From the NCBI RefSeq assembly GCF_037042905.1, contig NC_087247.1, positions 38,643,420-38,707,419 on the forward strand: 64,000 nt of DNA, written 5' to 3'. The stretch comes from Lytechinus pictus (lineage: Eukaryota; Echinodermata; Echinoidea; Temnopleuroida; Toxopneustidae). The notes beneath the pieces were generated by a model. That model had not been told where the DNA came from and did not search any database. It saw nothing but the letters and a program-made list of their open reading frames with translations. The translations under genes and the position numbers were made by a program. Shown here piece by piece: positions 11,643 to 22,500 of this stretch. The first letter of the stretch is position 1. Each line of letters starts with the position of its first letter.

Positions 11643-12907
11643 ATGACGTCAGTGAAGTATTTCATAAGCCACTGTTTAGCCCTCCCCTTTCAAGCAATGA
11701 AGTCCCTGAATGATAGATGCAAGCTACAGATCATCGCCATCTTAGATGGCATAGTACTGTTTGCTGCTGTATGTGTGGGTCTGTACACCTGTTGGCAGCT
11801 GACCGGTGATTCAACCATCATCCTCTTAACTGGATTTGGTCTGCTCATTTTTGCTTTCTCTGCTATTCTTTACTACTACTTTGATCTAGTCGACTACACC
11901 CTTAGCTTCACTCACCTTTGGTATGGCTGCCTTCTCGGAATCATCTCCTTCATGGATGTCGGGCTCAACGAGGCTGCCCCTATCACCAAAGCCACAAATG
12001 GACTTCTCGTGAGCAGTCTTGCTGTCAGGATGGTCTGGTCTTTCTCAGAGAGAGTTTGTGGCCAGACTAGCTACACATCTCGTCTTCTCACCACAGTAGA
12101 GAAATATGAATGTATTGGCTTTGGTATCGCATGTATGATGAAATCAACCTACATGGTCAGCCTCTGGTTACTGGTTATTGCATTTTCATTCACCATTGCA
12201 TCTCTACGCCTGAAAGTTGCTTGTGCAATCCCGATTCTTGTACTGTTTGTAACCCTGTCGGCAACTTTCTTCTTCCGTGCCATTGAGGTCCCAATAAATC
12301 CATTTGCTCTTAGTTGCTTTGCGGGTAGACTGCTCGTCGATCCTGCGCTGGACCTATACTTTTGTGGATTATCAGTCCTAGAGAGGTGGAACTGTCTCAT
12401 TAATCGTAGTCACCTTATTCACAGACTAGTCCTGCTTCTTGCCATAGCTTTTGAAGTCCTTTTCTTGTTGCTGGCAGGAGAAGCTACACTGACTCATGAA
12501 GAATGGTACTTTGCCATCCCTGCCTATGCTGTTTTTGGCATCTTATGGATCAGTCTTCATATCGTCTTCATGATCACAGCTTGGGGCTTCATTGGCAAAC
12601 TGAGAGAATGCAACCGTGCTTACCACGCTGTCAGCGATGAAACAAATAAGAGTTTGAGTGTAATCATGGCCTCCAAAGGATTACGCTTCTTTACAACTAT
12701 ATCACGGCGACTGGTGGCTTCGGCTCTTCTAAGCACCCTGTTCTTGGGTGCAGTGATGTGGCAGAACCATAATGCAGCCTTTATGGCTGGCTGGCTCATT
12801 GTGCTGTCTCTTGAGGGCATGCTGCATGGACTTCTTTATGAGCTGGCAGGAGCGTTAGGGGGAACGTGCACAGCATATGCTGTTGTTGGCCCGTCCTCAT
12901 TCTGCAG
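11643..12907 (+). CDS. TMEM168: TMEM168 coding exon 1 (membrane domain)
   Basis: Encodes residues 1-421 plus two bases of the next codon, covering the whole multi-pass membrane part in a single exon. The donor is CTGCAG followed by gtaatt at 12908. Reading on past the donor would give a stop almost at once. Confidence 0.92.
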
Positions 12908-14844
12908 GTAATTTAAAGTAATTGTTAGTTCTTACTTAGTAACAGCCAATACTCTACTTAAGATGAACATGCAATTATGTGATCTTAGCCAATTAACTTT
13001 ACTTGTAACACTAATGGCCACTTTGCTGCTCACATGTTTATTGTTAGTGATTTGCATTACCAGTTACATGCATCACATGTTATAGTCATGCATGGTGCGT
13101 GAGAGGAACATGCCATCAATGTTATTCCATGTTAAGATTGTCATTCAATAAGATCAGTAAATGTAGACCAATGCTTTTGAGAGAAAACTGTTCATTTAGC
13201 ATGATTACTAGTAACCAATTTAACATTATGCTTGTAAACTGTATGAGTAATGTGCACCAATCAGAAATGCATTAATGCCTAAATGACATTTTTATCCTCA
13301 GAGCTGACGGATCTGCAGTCCCCCTACCCATGACAGCAGCTGAAGAAAACAGCAACCGCTCAATGGGTCTCCTCAACACCATCCAACGCTTCTTCCTCTA
13401 CCACATGATAGACATATACAGCTGTGACTTCTCCACCAGTGGTCTCTCCATGGAATCCCTCCACACCAAGCTCAGAAGTTTTTTTTCTCGATGTACGGAC
13501 GATGGGCCAAGGTTTGACACCTACTTACTGTACTACAGTGGACATGTTCATGCTAATGGTGATTGGGCTTTGGCTGGTGAGTTTAATGAAAAACCTGATG
13601 AAAGCTATCAGCAAAAGTGTGCAAATGTTGTGGTTATTAATCCTTTTGATGGCATGTAAGAACAGGGTCAGTGAATAAACCTGTATTTTGCTTTACTACA
13701 CTTTAACACTTTAATAATTTGCAGCTATTTTTTATGGATAGGACCCTAGACAAAATACTGTGAAATGACTTTAATATTATGGTGAAGAAATTCATATCCT
13801 GATCATACATGTATATGCCATCTCACAAATATTGCACCTTTCATGGAGAGAAAATGTATTATGTTTGTTTGATTTCTTTTGTTACAAAGATGAAGGGTGT
13901 TCTATTTTTGGTAGATAATGCACATTTGTTAGTGTAGATTACGGTATTCTGACTGATCCCTCCTGTTCATATAAGCATCTGTCAAAATTGTGCAATATGT
14001 GCATCAGCAATGTCTCTGTTATATTGCAGGAATGGGAAGACCAGTTTCATACTTGGCCTAGGGATTCAGAGTGTATATTGTGCTACTGGTGACATACATT
14101 TGTATTTGTCTATTTATACACATTTACGATGGTTTGTTAACCCCATTTCAAACCAATAAAATTTGAATAGAAGGATCATAATTAAAGCCTTTGCAGTGAA
14201 ATTATGATCTTGCCAATCAACATGCACTTACAGCTGTCATATTTTAAGAATGATTTAATGTTTTGTATCACCTTGAATTCAATCTTCCATGTGCAGACAA
14301 TGGTGTGCTGAAATTTGATCAGCTGTTGGAACTGTGGTCATCCTTGGACCAGCAATCCGGATCAAGATTAATTCTTGTCATGGACACACGCAGCGGAGGT
14401 GAATGGCCAAAGCGAATCCAGGGTGACGGGGACAACTTCATGGCAATCCAAGCATCCATTTTGAAAAAGTCTACAGACCCTGAGACGGGAGTCACTACAT
14501 CTGTTGGGGATTTTACTAAAGAATGGGTGGACTTCAACTGCACTAAAGAAACGGATATTTCATGGCATGAGCAGGGTCGGCGCACTAAGGCTGTCTATGC
14601 CGTCTCTGGTCGATGGAGTGAGTTTATGTTTCATCAACCAACAGAGAATGATATGGAAAGCCACTGGCAGAGTAACTTTCCACGTACCACCCACCCACTT
14701 ATCAAGCTTCTGCAGATACCTAGTGCATTTGATTGCTTATCTTTGTGCTCTGGTTGTCTCTATTGTATTAGACGCTGGAAACTCAAGTGGCTGCCGCCAA
14801 AGATTATCAACACGGGGCACGGTTTCAAGTTGGTGCAATCTTGA
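11643..14844 (+). CDS. TMEM168: Transmembrane protein 168 (TMEM168) orthologue, three coding exons
   Basis: Exons 11643-12907, 13302-13576 and 14297-14844 join in phase at GT/AG sites into 695 residues, close to the roughly 700 of vertebrate TMEM168. I recognise the family from many shared blocks in the same order: SHCL near the start, LYYYF, LLTTVE, DP.LD.YF.GLSV.ERW, IMASKG, IQRFF.YHMI, CD.STSGLS, DGPR.DT..LYYSGH, a GDFTK.WV..NC block and the C-terminal G.GFKLV.S. Residues 1-420 are strongly hydrophobic with about eight or nine predicted membrane segments. Residues 425-695 are soluble. Vertebrate TMEM168 is reported as a multi-pass membrane protein of the nuclear envelope/ER region with no settled biochemical activity. 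The start was chosen because it matches the family N-terminus. YYSGH (13531-13545) and the D-T-R-S-G segment (about 14383-14397) resemble the His and Cys loops of caspase-like folds, but the Cys is absent. Confidence 0.93.
13302..13576 (+). CDS. TMEM168: TMEM168 coding exon 2
   Basis: Acceptor TTTATCCTCAG ends at 13301; donor GGCTG followed by gtgagt at 13577. It encodes the linker and the first part of the soluble domain, including QRFFLYHMID, CDFSTSGLS and the YYSGH motif. Phase 2 in, phase 1 out. Confidence 0.92.
14297..14844 (+). CDS. TMEM168: TMEM168 terminal coding exon
   Basis: Acceptor CATGTGCAG ends at 14296. It encodes the rest of the soluble domain (RLILVMDTRSG, VGDFTKEWVDFNC, GRRTKAVYAVSGRWSEF) and a Cys-rich hydrophobic stretch (LSLCSGCLYCIRRWK) before the conserved end GHGFKLVQS and TGA. 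Confidence 0.93.
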
Positions 14845-17438
14845 ATTGGATTGGCCACATCTAGAGGATTGGTTATAGATTTATTCACTTGTTCATTTTG
14901 TACAGAAATTATTTATTATTTTTCCCATACTCCCATCAGATCTCATTCCAATTCTAACTTGCTTCTGCGATCAAACCAAATGGATGGATACATAAACAAT
15001 AGACTCTAACTAGTTGTGAATGCCAATATACATTTGTACATTCTAAATTGACCTTCACAATTACCCTTCATTTACAATGTTTTTGATACTCCTCAAAATG
15101 GAAACCCGAAATCCTGTGTGTGAAATTATGTTCTGCATTATGCTGTGTATATATAAAGATGCTGTGAAAAATTGTGAACAGAGAAATACATCAGTGGTTT
15201 ACAGATTTTCTTCATACAGGAATGCTCCTGCATACATGAGTTTCATCCCCAAAGAATGTCTTACTTTCATTGTTTTAAGTCTTTATTATCGAAACACTGG
15301 TGGAAAAGGCCATACTTTGAAGAAGTTGAAATAATTGAATTTCTTGAAAGAAGTTACTTGAACATAGGATATTCATAAACCATAACTTCATGAGAGGTAA
15401 TGTGAATACTTAGTTTGTGCATATAAATTTTTGAACCTCATATGCCCTACTAATAGCTTTGTTCTATTGCATTGTTTCCAAAATGCATTTTAATTTATGC
15501 ACCTTGTGGTGAGCAGTATGTCTGTGTTGATATATCTAAAGCTCCATACATATTTTAATGTAAATGGGCATTTTAAACTTTTAAATCTGTCTTATATAAG
15601 ATTGCTCACCTGAAACTATATCAGCATTGTAGTTGCTTGTATGAAATTGTCTCATCAATTGATTTGAACACTTGAAAGGAATTCAATATAGAAAACTGTA
15701 TGAAGCTGCCAAGGAGGGCACGGAAGTTTAAGGTACATGCACCTATATGAAATTGAATGAGATGGACATTTAGTGCTACACAAAAAGTACCTGTATGAAA
15801 TTGACAGGGGAGCATGTACCATTAAGCATTTTACACAGGGGTAACCTTCATAAATTTGATGGGGTGGAGGTGGGGGCATAATGCACAAAAGATACTGGTA
15901 TAAATTGGAAATTGGACAATTACTGTTGTACATGTGGATCCAGATATGACTTTACCATGAGGACATATCGAGTGCTATACAATATACTTTACCTACATGA
16001 TAATGACAGATATGGGGTATTGGGTACTACATGAACATACCTGTCTGAAATTTATAGGAATGATTTGGAATAGTCATGAAGGGTATAATTTCTCTTACAT
16101 CCAGAAATGCTTATGAAATTTGAGAAGTGAAATTATTCCCTGTCGTGTTATTGTTACTGATTAAACAAACTGGGAGTGATTTGTAAAGATTACAAGATCA
16201 TGACATCAGTTACATGTACTTAAGTGTCTTTTTAGTGAATTGCATATATGCCCAAGTATGTGATCTTGCTGATAACTTTATAGAGTCGATGTGTAAGCAT
16301 AATTCCTACCATGTGTCAAAGAGAAATATAGATTTTTGTAGTTCTGTCCATTTGGTATCAGCAATGACGACTATTATGTTCTGAAAATTTCATTCATGCT
16401 GACGGTGCATTGATGTCTGCATAGTGTGCTAAACATTAGATACATATTAGTGACATATGAATAAAGTAAATATATGCATTTAAAAACTTTTTTTTAGTAT
16501 TCATTGCCATGTGGTTCTTGAGATAATACTGTATGGCTAAAAAAGATCCCACTCTTTATTTGGGTTGAACTTTTTTAGGTGGGAGTTGTCAGGTATATTA
16601 AAATTCCTACTGGAATAAAAAAAATAATTGATAGAAATTATCATGTTCTTATTGCTAATGTAGTTTTTTGATGAATTTAAATGAAATTGTGTATGCTATC
16701 ACCAAAAGATGAAAGTGTTAATTGTGCGCTCGATTTGAAAACAAAATTATATTAAAGAGGCTTCTGTTATACATGTATGTATAACTTTTTATACATAGAA
16801 TGCAAATGAGCATGGTTGATATGCATGTACATCTGTCTTTGATGGCTTATGATACTTTACATTCATGTATTCATTTTATATTTTTTGTACTAAATTATTC
16901 CTTCTTAGCAAAGATATTGCAGGAACATCTCATTTGTTTCTAATGCAATTTTTTTCTCAAAAGTGTTTTATATGCCAACAGCAGGTATATTTGGCAAGAT
17001 CCGTTTGTGAGTCAGCAAAATGTTTCACCAGAGGCTTGTTTCCGAAAGATTCATAACTATGGTAACTTTTCTGTTATAGTAACTACCATGGTAACCTTGA
17101 TTGTGAATGGCTGCTGAGCCATGCTCCCATGGTTGTTAATGATAAATAAGGTGCAATTGTTGTAACTGTTGATGAACAGGCCCCTAGCCTGCATTTGGCT
17201 TTTCTTTTTAAATATGCAAGGTTGAAGGATTAGTTACAAGGTATAGCATGCATGGGTGAAGTTGTTTGTTTGTTGTGTGGTATCTTTTTTCTTCCATATT
17301 AAAAGGACTAGAAAAAAGAGTAAACAGCCAAGACTGACAACCAATGATTTCACAGATATATGACTGTGTTTTGATTTTTTCATTCGTGTATCAATAATAA
17401 TAATAATAACTAGATTTTAATTCGTCATGCGGACGAAT
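14845..17438 (+). other. TMEM168 3' UTR and downstream noncoding DNA
   Basis: AT-rich, with no further exon recognised. A possible polyadenylation signal (ATGAATAAAG) lies at about 16459, and others may lie closer. ORFs at 15077, 15621 and 16865 have no domain or family resemblance. A short TAA microsatellite at 17393-17408 sits just left of the next element. Confidence 0.45.
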
Positions 17439-17850
17439 TAGGTGGTCTGTCATGATTTTTCATTCATTGTCGGCTAATGTTGTATAAAATGAATCCCGGG
17501 AATGAATCATTCAGATATGATTGATAATCTTGATCATAGACATCAAAGGAATAAATTTTGACCATTGCTGAATGTGATTATAAATATAGTGATGACAATC
17601 GTGATGATTATAATGATGGTGGTGATAATGCAATATGTTAAATACGAAATAAAGTTAGGAGCACGTAAAATGCCGGCTTAAAAACTCTCCAAAAATCTCA
17701 GACGATTTTAACCGTAATTGGCTTTCCAAAATTGCGCAATGAAAGGCGCCTTAATTTTCACAGCAGCTAATTTTTAATCGACAGTTTGATGTTTTTTATG
17801 CAAAATCTTGTAAAAATTCTTTGTACTTTTAGCATTTTTTTTTAAATTTC

Positions 17851-17880
17851 ACCCACTGACATTTCACAATGTCAGTGGGT
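17851..17880. other. Perfect 12-bp hairpin inside the element
   Basis: ACCCACTGACAT pairs perfectly with ATGTCAGTGGGT around the loop TTCACA. Confidence 0.8.
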
Positions 17881-19589
17881 ATTAATTTCACAGAATACTT
17901 GAAAATTCATAGGTGATACTTTTTAAAAGCTAAAATATCTTAAATATTTTTGTTCAAATTTTCTGCTACATTTCAATAGATTTTAATGAGAAGTTTCATA
18001 ATGCTATAATTTCACAGCATTCACATCAAAATTCATCAGTGATGTATTTGATAAAAGAACCAGATTTTTTTGTAAATCTTTGCCAAATTTCTGAAAATTT
18101 TTAAACATTTCAAATAATATTTTCCGTCAAAAATTTTCAATATCCATTTAATTGTGTATGACTTTGACATTTACTTGAAAATTATTTCTTGATGATTTTT
18201 ACTGAAAAAAGTCAGGTAAAAGATTCAAATACTGGCAATTTTCCCGCAAAATTTCGGGAACATGTGTAATTAACTAAATTGCACAATTTTTTTCATTTCA
18301 CAGAAGGTACCTGAAAATTTGTTATATGTTATATTAAGTAAAAATGAACAAACGGAAAAAATCCAGGAATTTCCGCAAAATGTCCGGAATGAAAATTTTC
18401 AACCCAATAGCGTTTAAATATTGCAGCGTTTACTAAAAAATACATAAATGATGTTTTACAATGTTAAAATTGCCCCTTAAAAAATTCCGGCAAAATTACA
18501 AAAATTGTCCTACATAAAAAAATGCAAGGCAAGTGGGCTTGAAATTTTCAGGAAGACTGTACAATTGGTTAATAAAACATTTCTCCAAAGAATTTCGCAA
18601 AAATTACGTCCAGAAAAAAATTGCCAAAAATTAAACACATCATAACACATTGATGCTGTGGTCAAAAGTCAAAATTATTCACACGTTATTTGTAGAGAAT
18701 TATCTTCACTACATGATATCAAAATTTGAGAGAAAACTGACCAGTAATAAAGAAGATACAGTCAAGTACGTTGACGTATGTTGCGAAAATATGTAATTTT
18801 CACTGATAACTTAATATTAACGTAATTACGAAATCTACAAATGAGATATTGATTATATCAAAGAGTGAGAAAAAATTTGGGGTCAACGGACTCCCTGAAG
18901 AGCTACAGTGAATTTTATATAGGCATATTTTAGCCCATTTACGCGCGCGTAATGCAAATTTGAATGGACGCGCATTCCCGTATTATTGGTCGTAAGAGGC
19001 TGAATGAGGTATCAAATTAATCAGAAGATAATGGACAATGGAAAGACATGAAAGAAATGATGACTCGAAGATGCATAACGATGGTAGGTGCAAGAACGCG
19101 CACGCATACCTGTGCGCGCGCAAATTCTTGACATGCTCAAAATGACCAGAAACGTACCCAAACTTGACCACGGTCGATTTGGGGAAATTTAAAATTTTGA
19201 CGCGCGCATACGTGCGCGTCGTGACCTTTGCATGACCTCTGATGATATGTCCTGATGACCTGTCACCTGAACTTGATATGATGCAAATATGGATGATTTT
19301 TGATGATTAGTTGCGATGATATGATCAATCATTTAATTTTACAAAATGGCGCCTAGATGACGTCATCATGATTTGATAACCTTGAAAAGCTTCCATTCCC
19401 ATGTCCATAATGATGCCCATACATGACATGAAAATCAAGGAAATTGACAGGCCCGATTTTGAGATAGAGGTGGACAAAGATTTGGCAATAAAAATAAATA
19501 AAGTAAAATCTGACGAATATAATAGGTGATCTGTCATATTCATGACAGACCACCTAAAAAGGACCAAAAAAAAAAAAAAAAAAAAAAAA

Positions 19590-19664
19590 GGGGGTCCAGC
19601 GAGGTTTGAACCACCGAACCCTGGTATACCAGTCAGGTGTGTTATCCAGTCGGCCACAGTGTGT
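19590..19664 (-). repeat. tRNA-like sequence in satellite unit 1
   Basis: On the minus strand: an A-box-like GTGGCCGACTGGATAACAC and a B box GGTTCAAACC, with a CTGGTATACCAG palindrome where the anticodon arm would be. The Pol III promoter layout is present, but the cloverleaf is imperfect. It is probably a tRNA-derived SINE head. Confidence 0.6.
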
Positions 19665-20754
19665 TCGACAAGCACAGAGAGCAAAATAGGAAACATATTG
19701 TCAACTTGACATTGAATGTACATTCTTGCAATTCCAAATTGGCATGATGACAAAACTCTACAAATTCTAGTTTTGAGAATAGTACAAGCTTTAAAATGAA
19801 ACAGTGGAGATATTGTCTAAAGGATACATTCTAAGCTAAAACATATTGAAAATTTGGCGAGAACAGACCAAGATTTACGGAATTAAAATCAATTTAAATG
19901 ACTGTGGTGACATCATGAAACAGAAAACACTTGTTCTTAGTTCCGACGCCATTTTGATGACGTCACGATGTAATTAAGAGTCAAATGTGGCATGAAATCA
20001 TATCTCCTATTCATACTCTATTCGAATATGAAAAGAAAAATTGGGGTCAACGGACTCCCTGAAGAGCTACAGTGAATTTTATATAGGCATATTTTAGCCC
20101 ATTTACGCGCGCGTAATGCAAATTTGAATGGACGCGCATTCCCGTATTATTGGTCGTAAGAGGCTGAATGAGGTATCAAATTAATCAGAAGATAATGGAC
20201 AATGGAAAGACATGAAAGAAATGATGACTCGAAGATGCATAACGATGGTAGGTGCAAGAACGCGCACGCATACCTGTGCGCGCGCAAATTCTTGACATGC
20301 TCAAAATGACCAGAAACGTACCCAAACTTGACCACGGTCGATTTGGGGAAATTTAAAATTTTGACGCGCGCATACGTGCGCGTCGTGACCTTTGCATGAC
20401 CTCTGATGATATGTCCTGATGACCTGTCACCTGAACTTGATATGATGCAAATATGGATGATTTTTGATGATTATAGTTGCGATGATATGATCAATCATTT
20501 AATTTTACAAAATGGCGCCTAGATGACGTCATCATGATTTGATAACCTTGAAAAGCTTCCATTCCCATGTCCATAATGATGCCCATACATGACATGAAAA
20601 TCAAGGAAATTGACAGGCCCGATTTTGAGATAGAGGTGGACAAAGATTTGGCAATAAAAATAAATAAAGTAAAATCTGACGAATATAATAGGTGATCTGT
20701 CATATTCATGACAGACCACCTAAAAAGGACCAAAAAAAAAAAAAAAAAAAAAAA

Positions 20755-20829
20755 GGGGGTCCAGCGAGGTTTGAACCACCGAACCCTGGTATACCAGTCA
20801 GGTGTGTTATCCAGTCGGCCACAGTGTGT
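20755..20829 (-). repeat. tRNA-like sequence in satellite unit 2
   Basis: Same sequence as in unit 1 (A box and B box GGTTCAAACC on the minus strand). The array ends before this segment in unit 3. Confidence 0.6.
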
Positions 20830-21885
20830 TCGACAAGCACAGAGAGCAAAATAGGAAACATATTGTCAACTTGACATTGAATGTACATTCTTGCAATTCC
20901 AAATTGGCATGATGACAAAACTCTACAAATTCTAGTTTTGAGAATAGTACAAGCTTTAAAATGAAACAGTGGAGATATTGTCTAAAGGATACATTCTAAG
21001 CTAAAACATATTGAAAATTTGGCGAGAACAGACCAAGATTTACGGAATTAAAATCAATTTAAATGACTGTGGTGACATCATGAAACAGAAAACACTTGTT
21101 CTTAGTTCCGACGCCATTTTGATGACGTCACGATGTAATTAAGAGTCAAATGTGGCATGAAATCATATCTCCTATTCATACTCTATTCGAATATGAAAAG
21201 AAAAATTGGGGTCAACGGACTCCCTGAAGAGCTACAGTGAATTTTATATAGGCATATTTTAGCCCATTTACGCGCGCGTAATGCAAATTTGAATGGACGC
21301 GCATTCCCGTATTATTGGTCGTAAGAGGCTGAATGAGGTATCAAATTAATCAGAAGATAATGGACAATGGAAAGACATGAAAGAAATGATGACTCGAAGA
21401 TGCATAACGATGGTAGGTGCAAGAACGCGCACGCATACCTGTGCGCGCGCAAATTCTTGACATGCTCAAAATGACCAGAAACGTACCCAAACTTGACCAC
21501 GGTCGATTTGGGGAAATTTAAAATTTTGACGCGCGCATACGTGCGCGTCGTGACCTTTGCATGACCTCTGATGATATGTCCTGATGACCTGTCACCTGAA
21601 CTTGATATGATGCAAATATGGATGATTTTTGATGATTAGTTGCGATGATATGATCAATCATTTAATTTTACAAAATGGCGCCTAGATGACGTCATCATGA
21701 TTTGATAACCTTGAAAAGCTTCCATTCCCATGTCCATAATGATGCCCATACATGACATGAAAATCAAGGAAATTGACAGGCCCGATTTTGAGATAGAGGT
21801 GGACAAAGATTTGGCAATAAAAATAAATAAAGTAAAATCTGACGAATATAATAGGTGATCTGTCATATTCATGACAGACCACCTA

Positions 21886-22500
21886 ATTATATGGAGCTTT
21901 TATATAGCGCTTAATACAATACCGTTTCTAAGCGCTTTACAATTAAAAGAGAATGTAAATAAAACAAGTACAACATAATGAATTTAAATAGAAACCAAGT
22001 ATGAATTATAAGTGTACAACATTAAGATGTAACTAAATACCAATCATATAACAACAAATCAATAAATGAAATAGCAAGATGATAACAGATAACTGGTAAT
22101 CAATAAGTGTAAAACATTAAGAGGTAATGAAATACCAATCATATAACAACAAATCAATAAATGAAATAGCAAGATGATAACATATAACTGGTAATTATTA
22201 GTGTAAAACATTAAGAGGTAATGAAATATCAATCATATAACAAATCAATAGGAAGATTACAGATAATTGGTCAAAGCAACAGCTTACTTGTTTTGTTGAT
22301 TAAAAAGATGGGTTTTGAGTCGATTTTTAAATACATCGACAGTAGGAGAATTCTGAACATAGGCAGGGAGATTATTCCAGAGAGCAGGGGCACACACCGA
22401 GAAAGCGTGATCAATCACGTTCAATTCCCCACATGTAATACTTTTTTTCTGCATGCATTAAAGCATGGAGGGGCTGCTTGATGATGGAGCCAGGCAAAAA
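21886..22500 (-). repeat. Dispersed repeat with internal ~95-bp tandem units
   Basis: Begins with TATATAGCGCTTAATACAA / AAGCGCTTTACAATTAA, a motif I associate with dispersed repeats of marine invertebrates. Three tandem units starting AGTGTA at 22011, 22106 and 22200 follow (period 95, then 94). No gene. Confidence 0.55.

Larger units (their letters stand above)
17439..21885. mobile_element. 4.4-kb TIR-bounded element containing a 1165-bp tandem satellite
   Basis: The left end TAGGTGGTCTGTCATGA (17439-17455) is matched by an exact inverted copy TCATGACAGACCACCTA ending at 21885. AATT lies directly outside AGGTGG...CCACCT on both sides, a possible 4-bp TSD. The left 1.4 kb is single-copy, AT-rich and noncoding; the right 3 kb is a tandem array. 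The right end also forms a subterminal hairpin (GGTGATCTGTCA against TGACAGACCACC). Terminal hairpin plus tandem repeats would also fit a Helentron-like non-autonomous element. No transposase or helicase is encoded. Family unresolved. Confidence 0.7.
18877..21885. repeat. Tandem array of 1165-bp units (2.6 copies)
   Basis: Units begin TTGGGGTCAACGGACTCCCT at 18877, 20041 and 21206, periods 1164 and 1165. The third stops at 21885, at the terminal inverted repeat. The copies differ only by the length of one A run and a 2-base indel (GATTAGTTG against GATTATAGTTG), so the amplification is recent or homogenised. Each full unit contains the element's right end (TCATGACAGACCACCTA at about 19540 and 20706), an A run bracketed by GGACC/GGTCC, and a tRNA-like sequence. 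The short ORFs repeated in every unit lack coding character. Confidence 0.95.

Noticed and set aside
12149..12820. Minus-strand ORFs inside the TMEM168 exon
   Set aside because: Antisense to a strongly supported exon and without any recognisable domain.
18983..21882. Sets of identical small minus-strand ORFs (62, 66, 72-80 codons) repeated with period 1165
   Set aside because: They are repeated only because the DNA is a tandem satellite. They have no domains and overlap each other in different frames.
18877..21885. Possible CRISPR-like or tandem gene array
   Set aside because: Units are 1165 bp with no spacer variation and no coding content; the context is eukaryotic.
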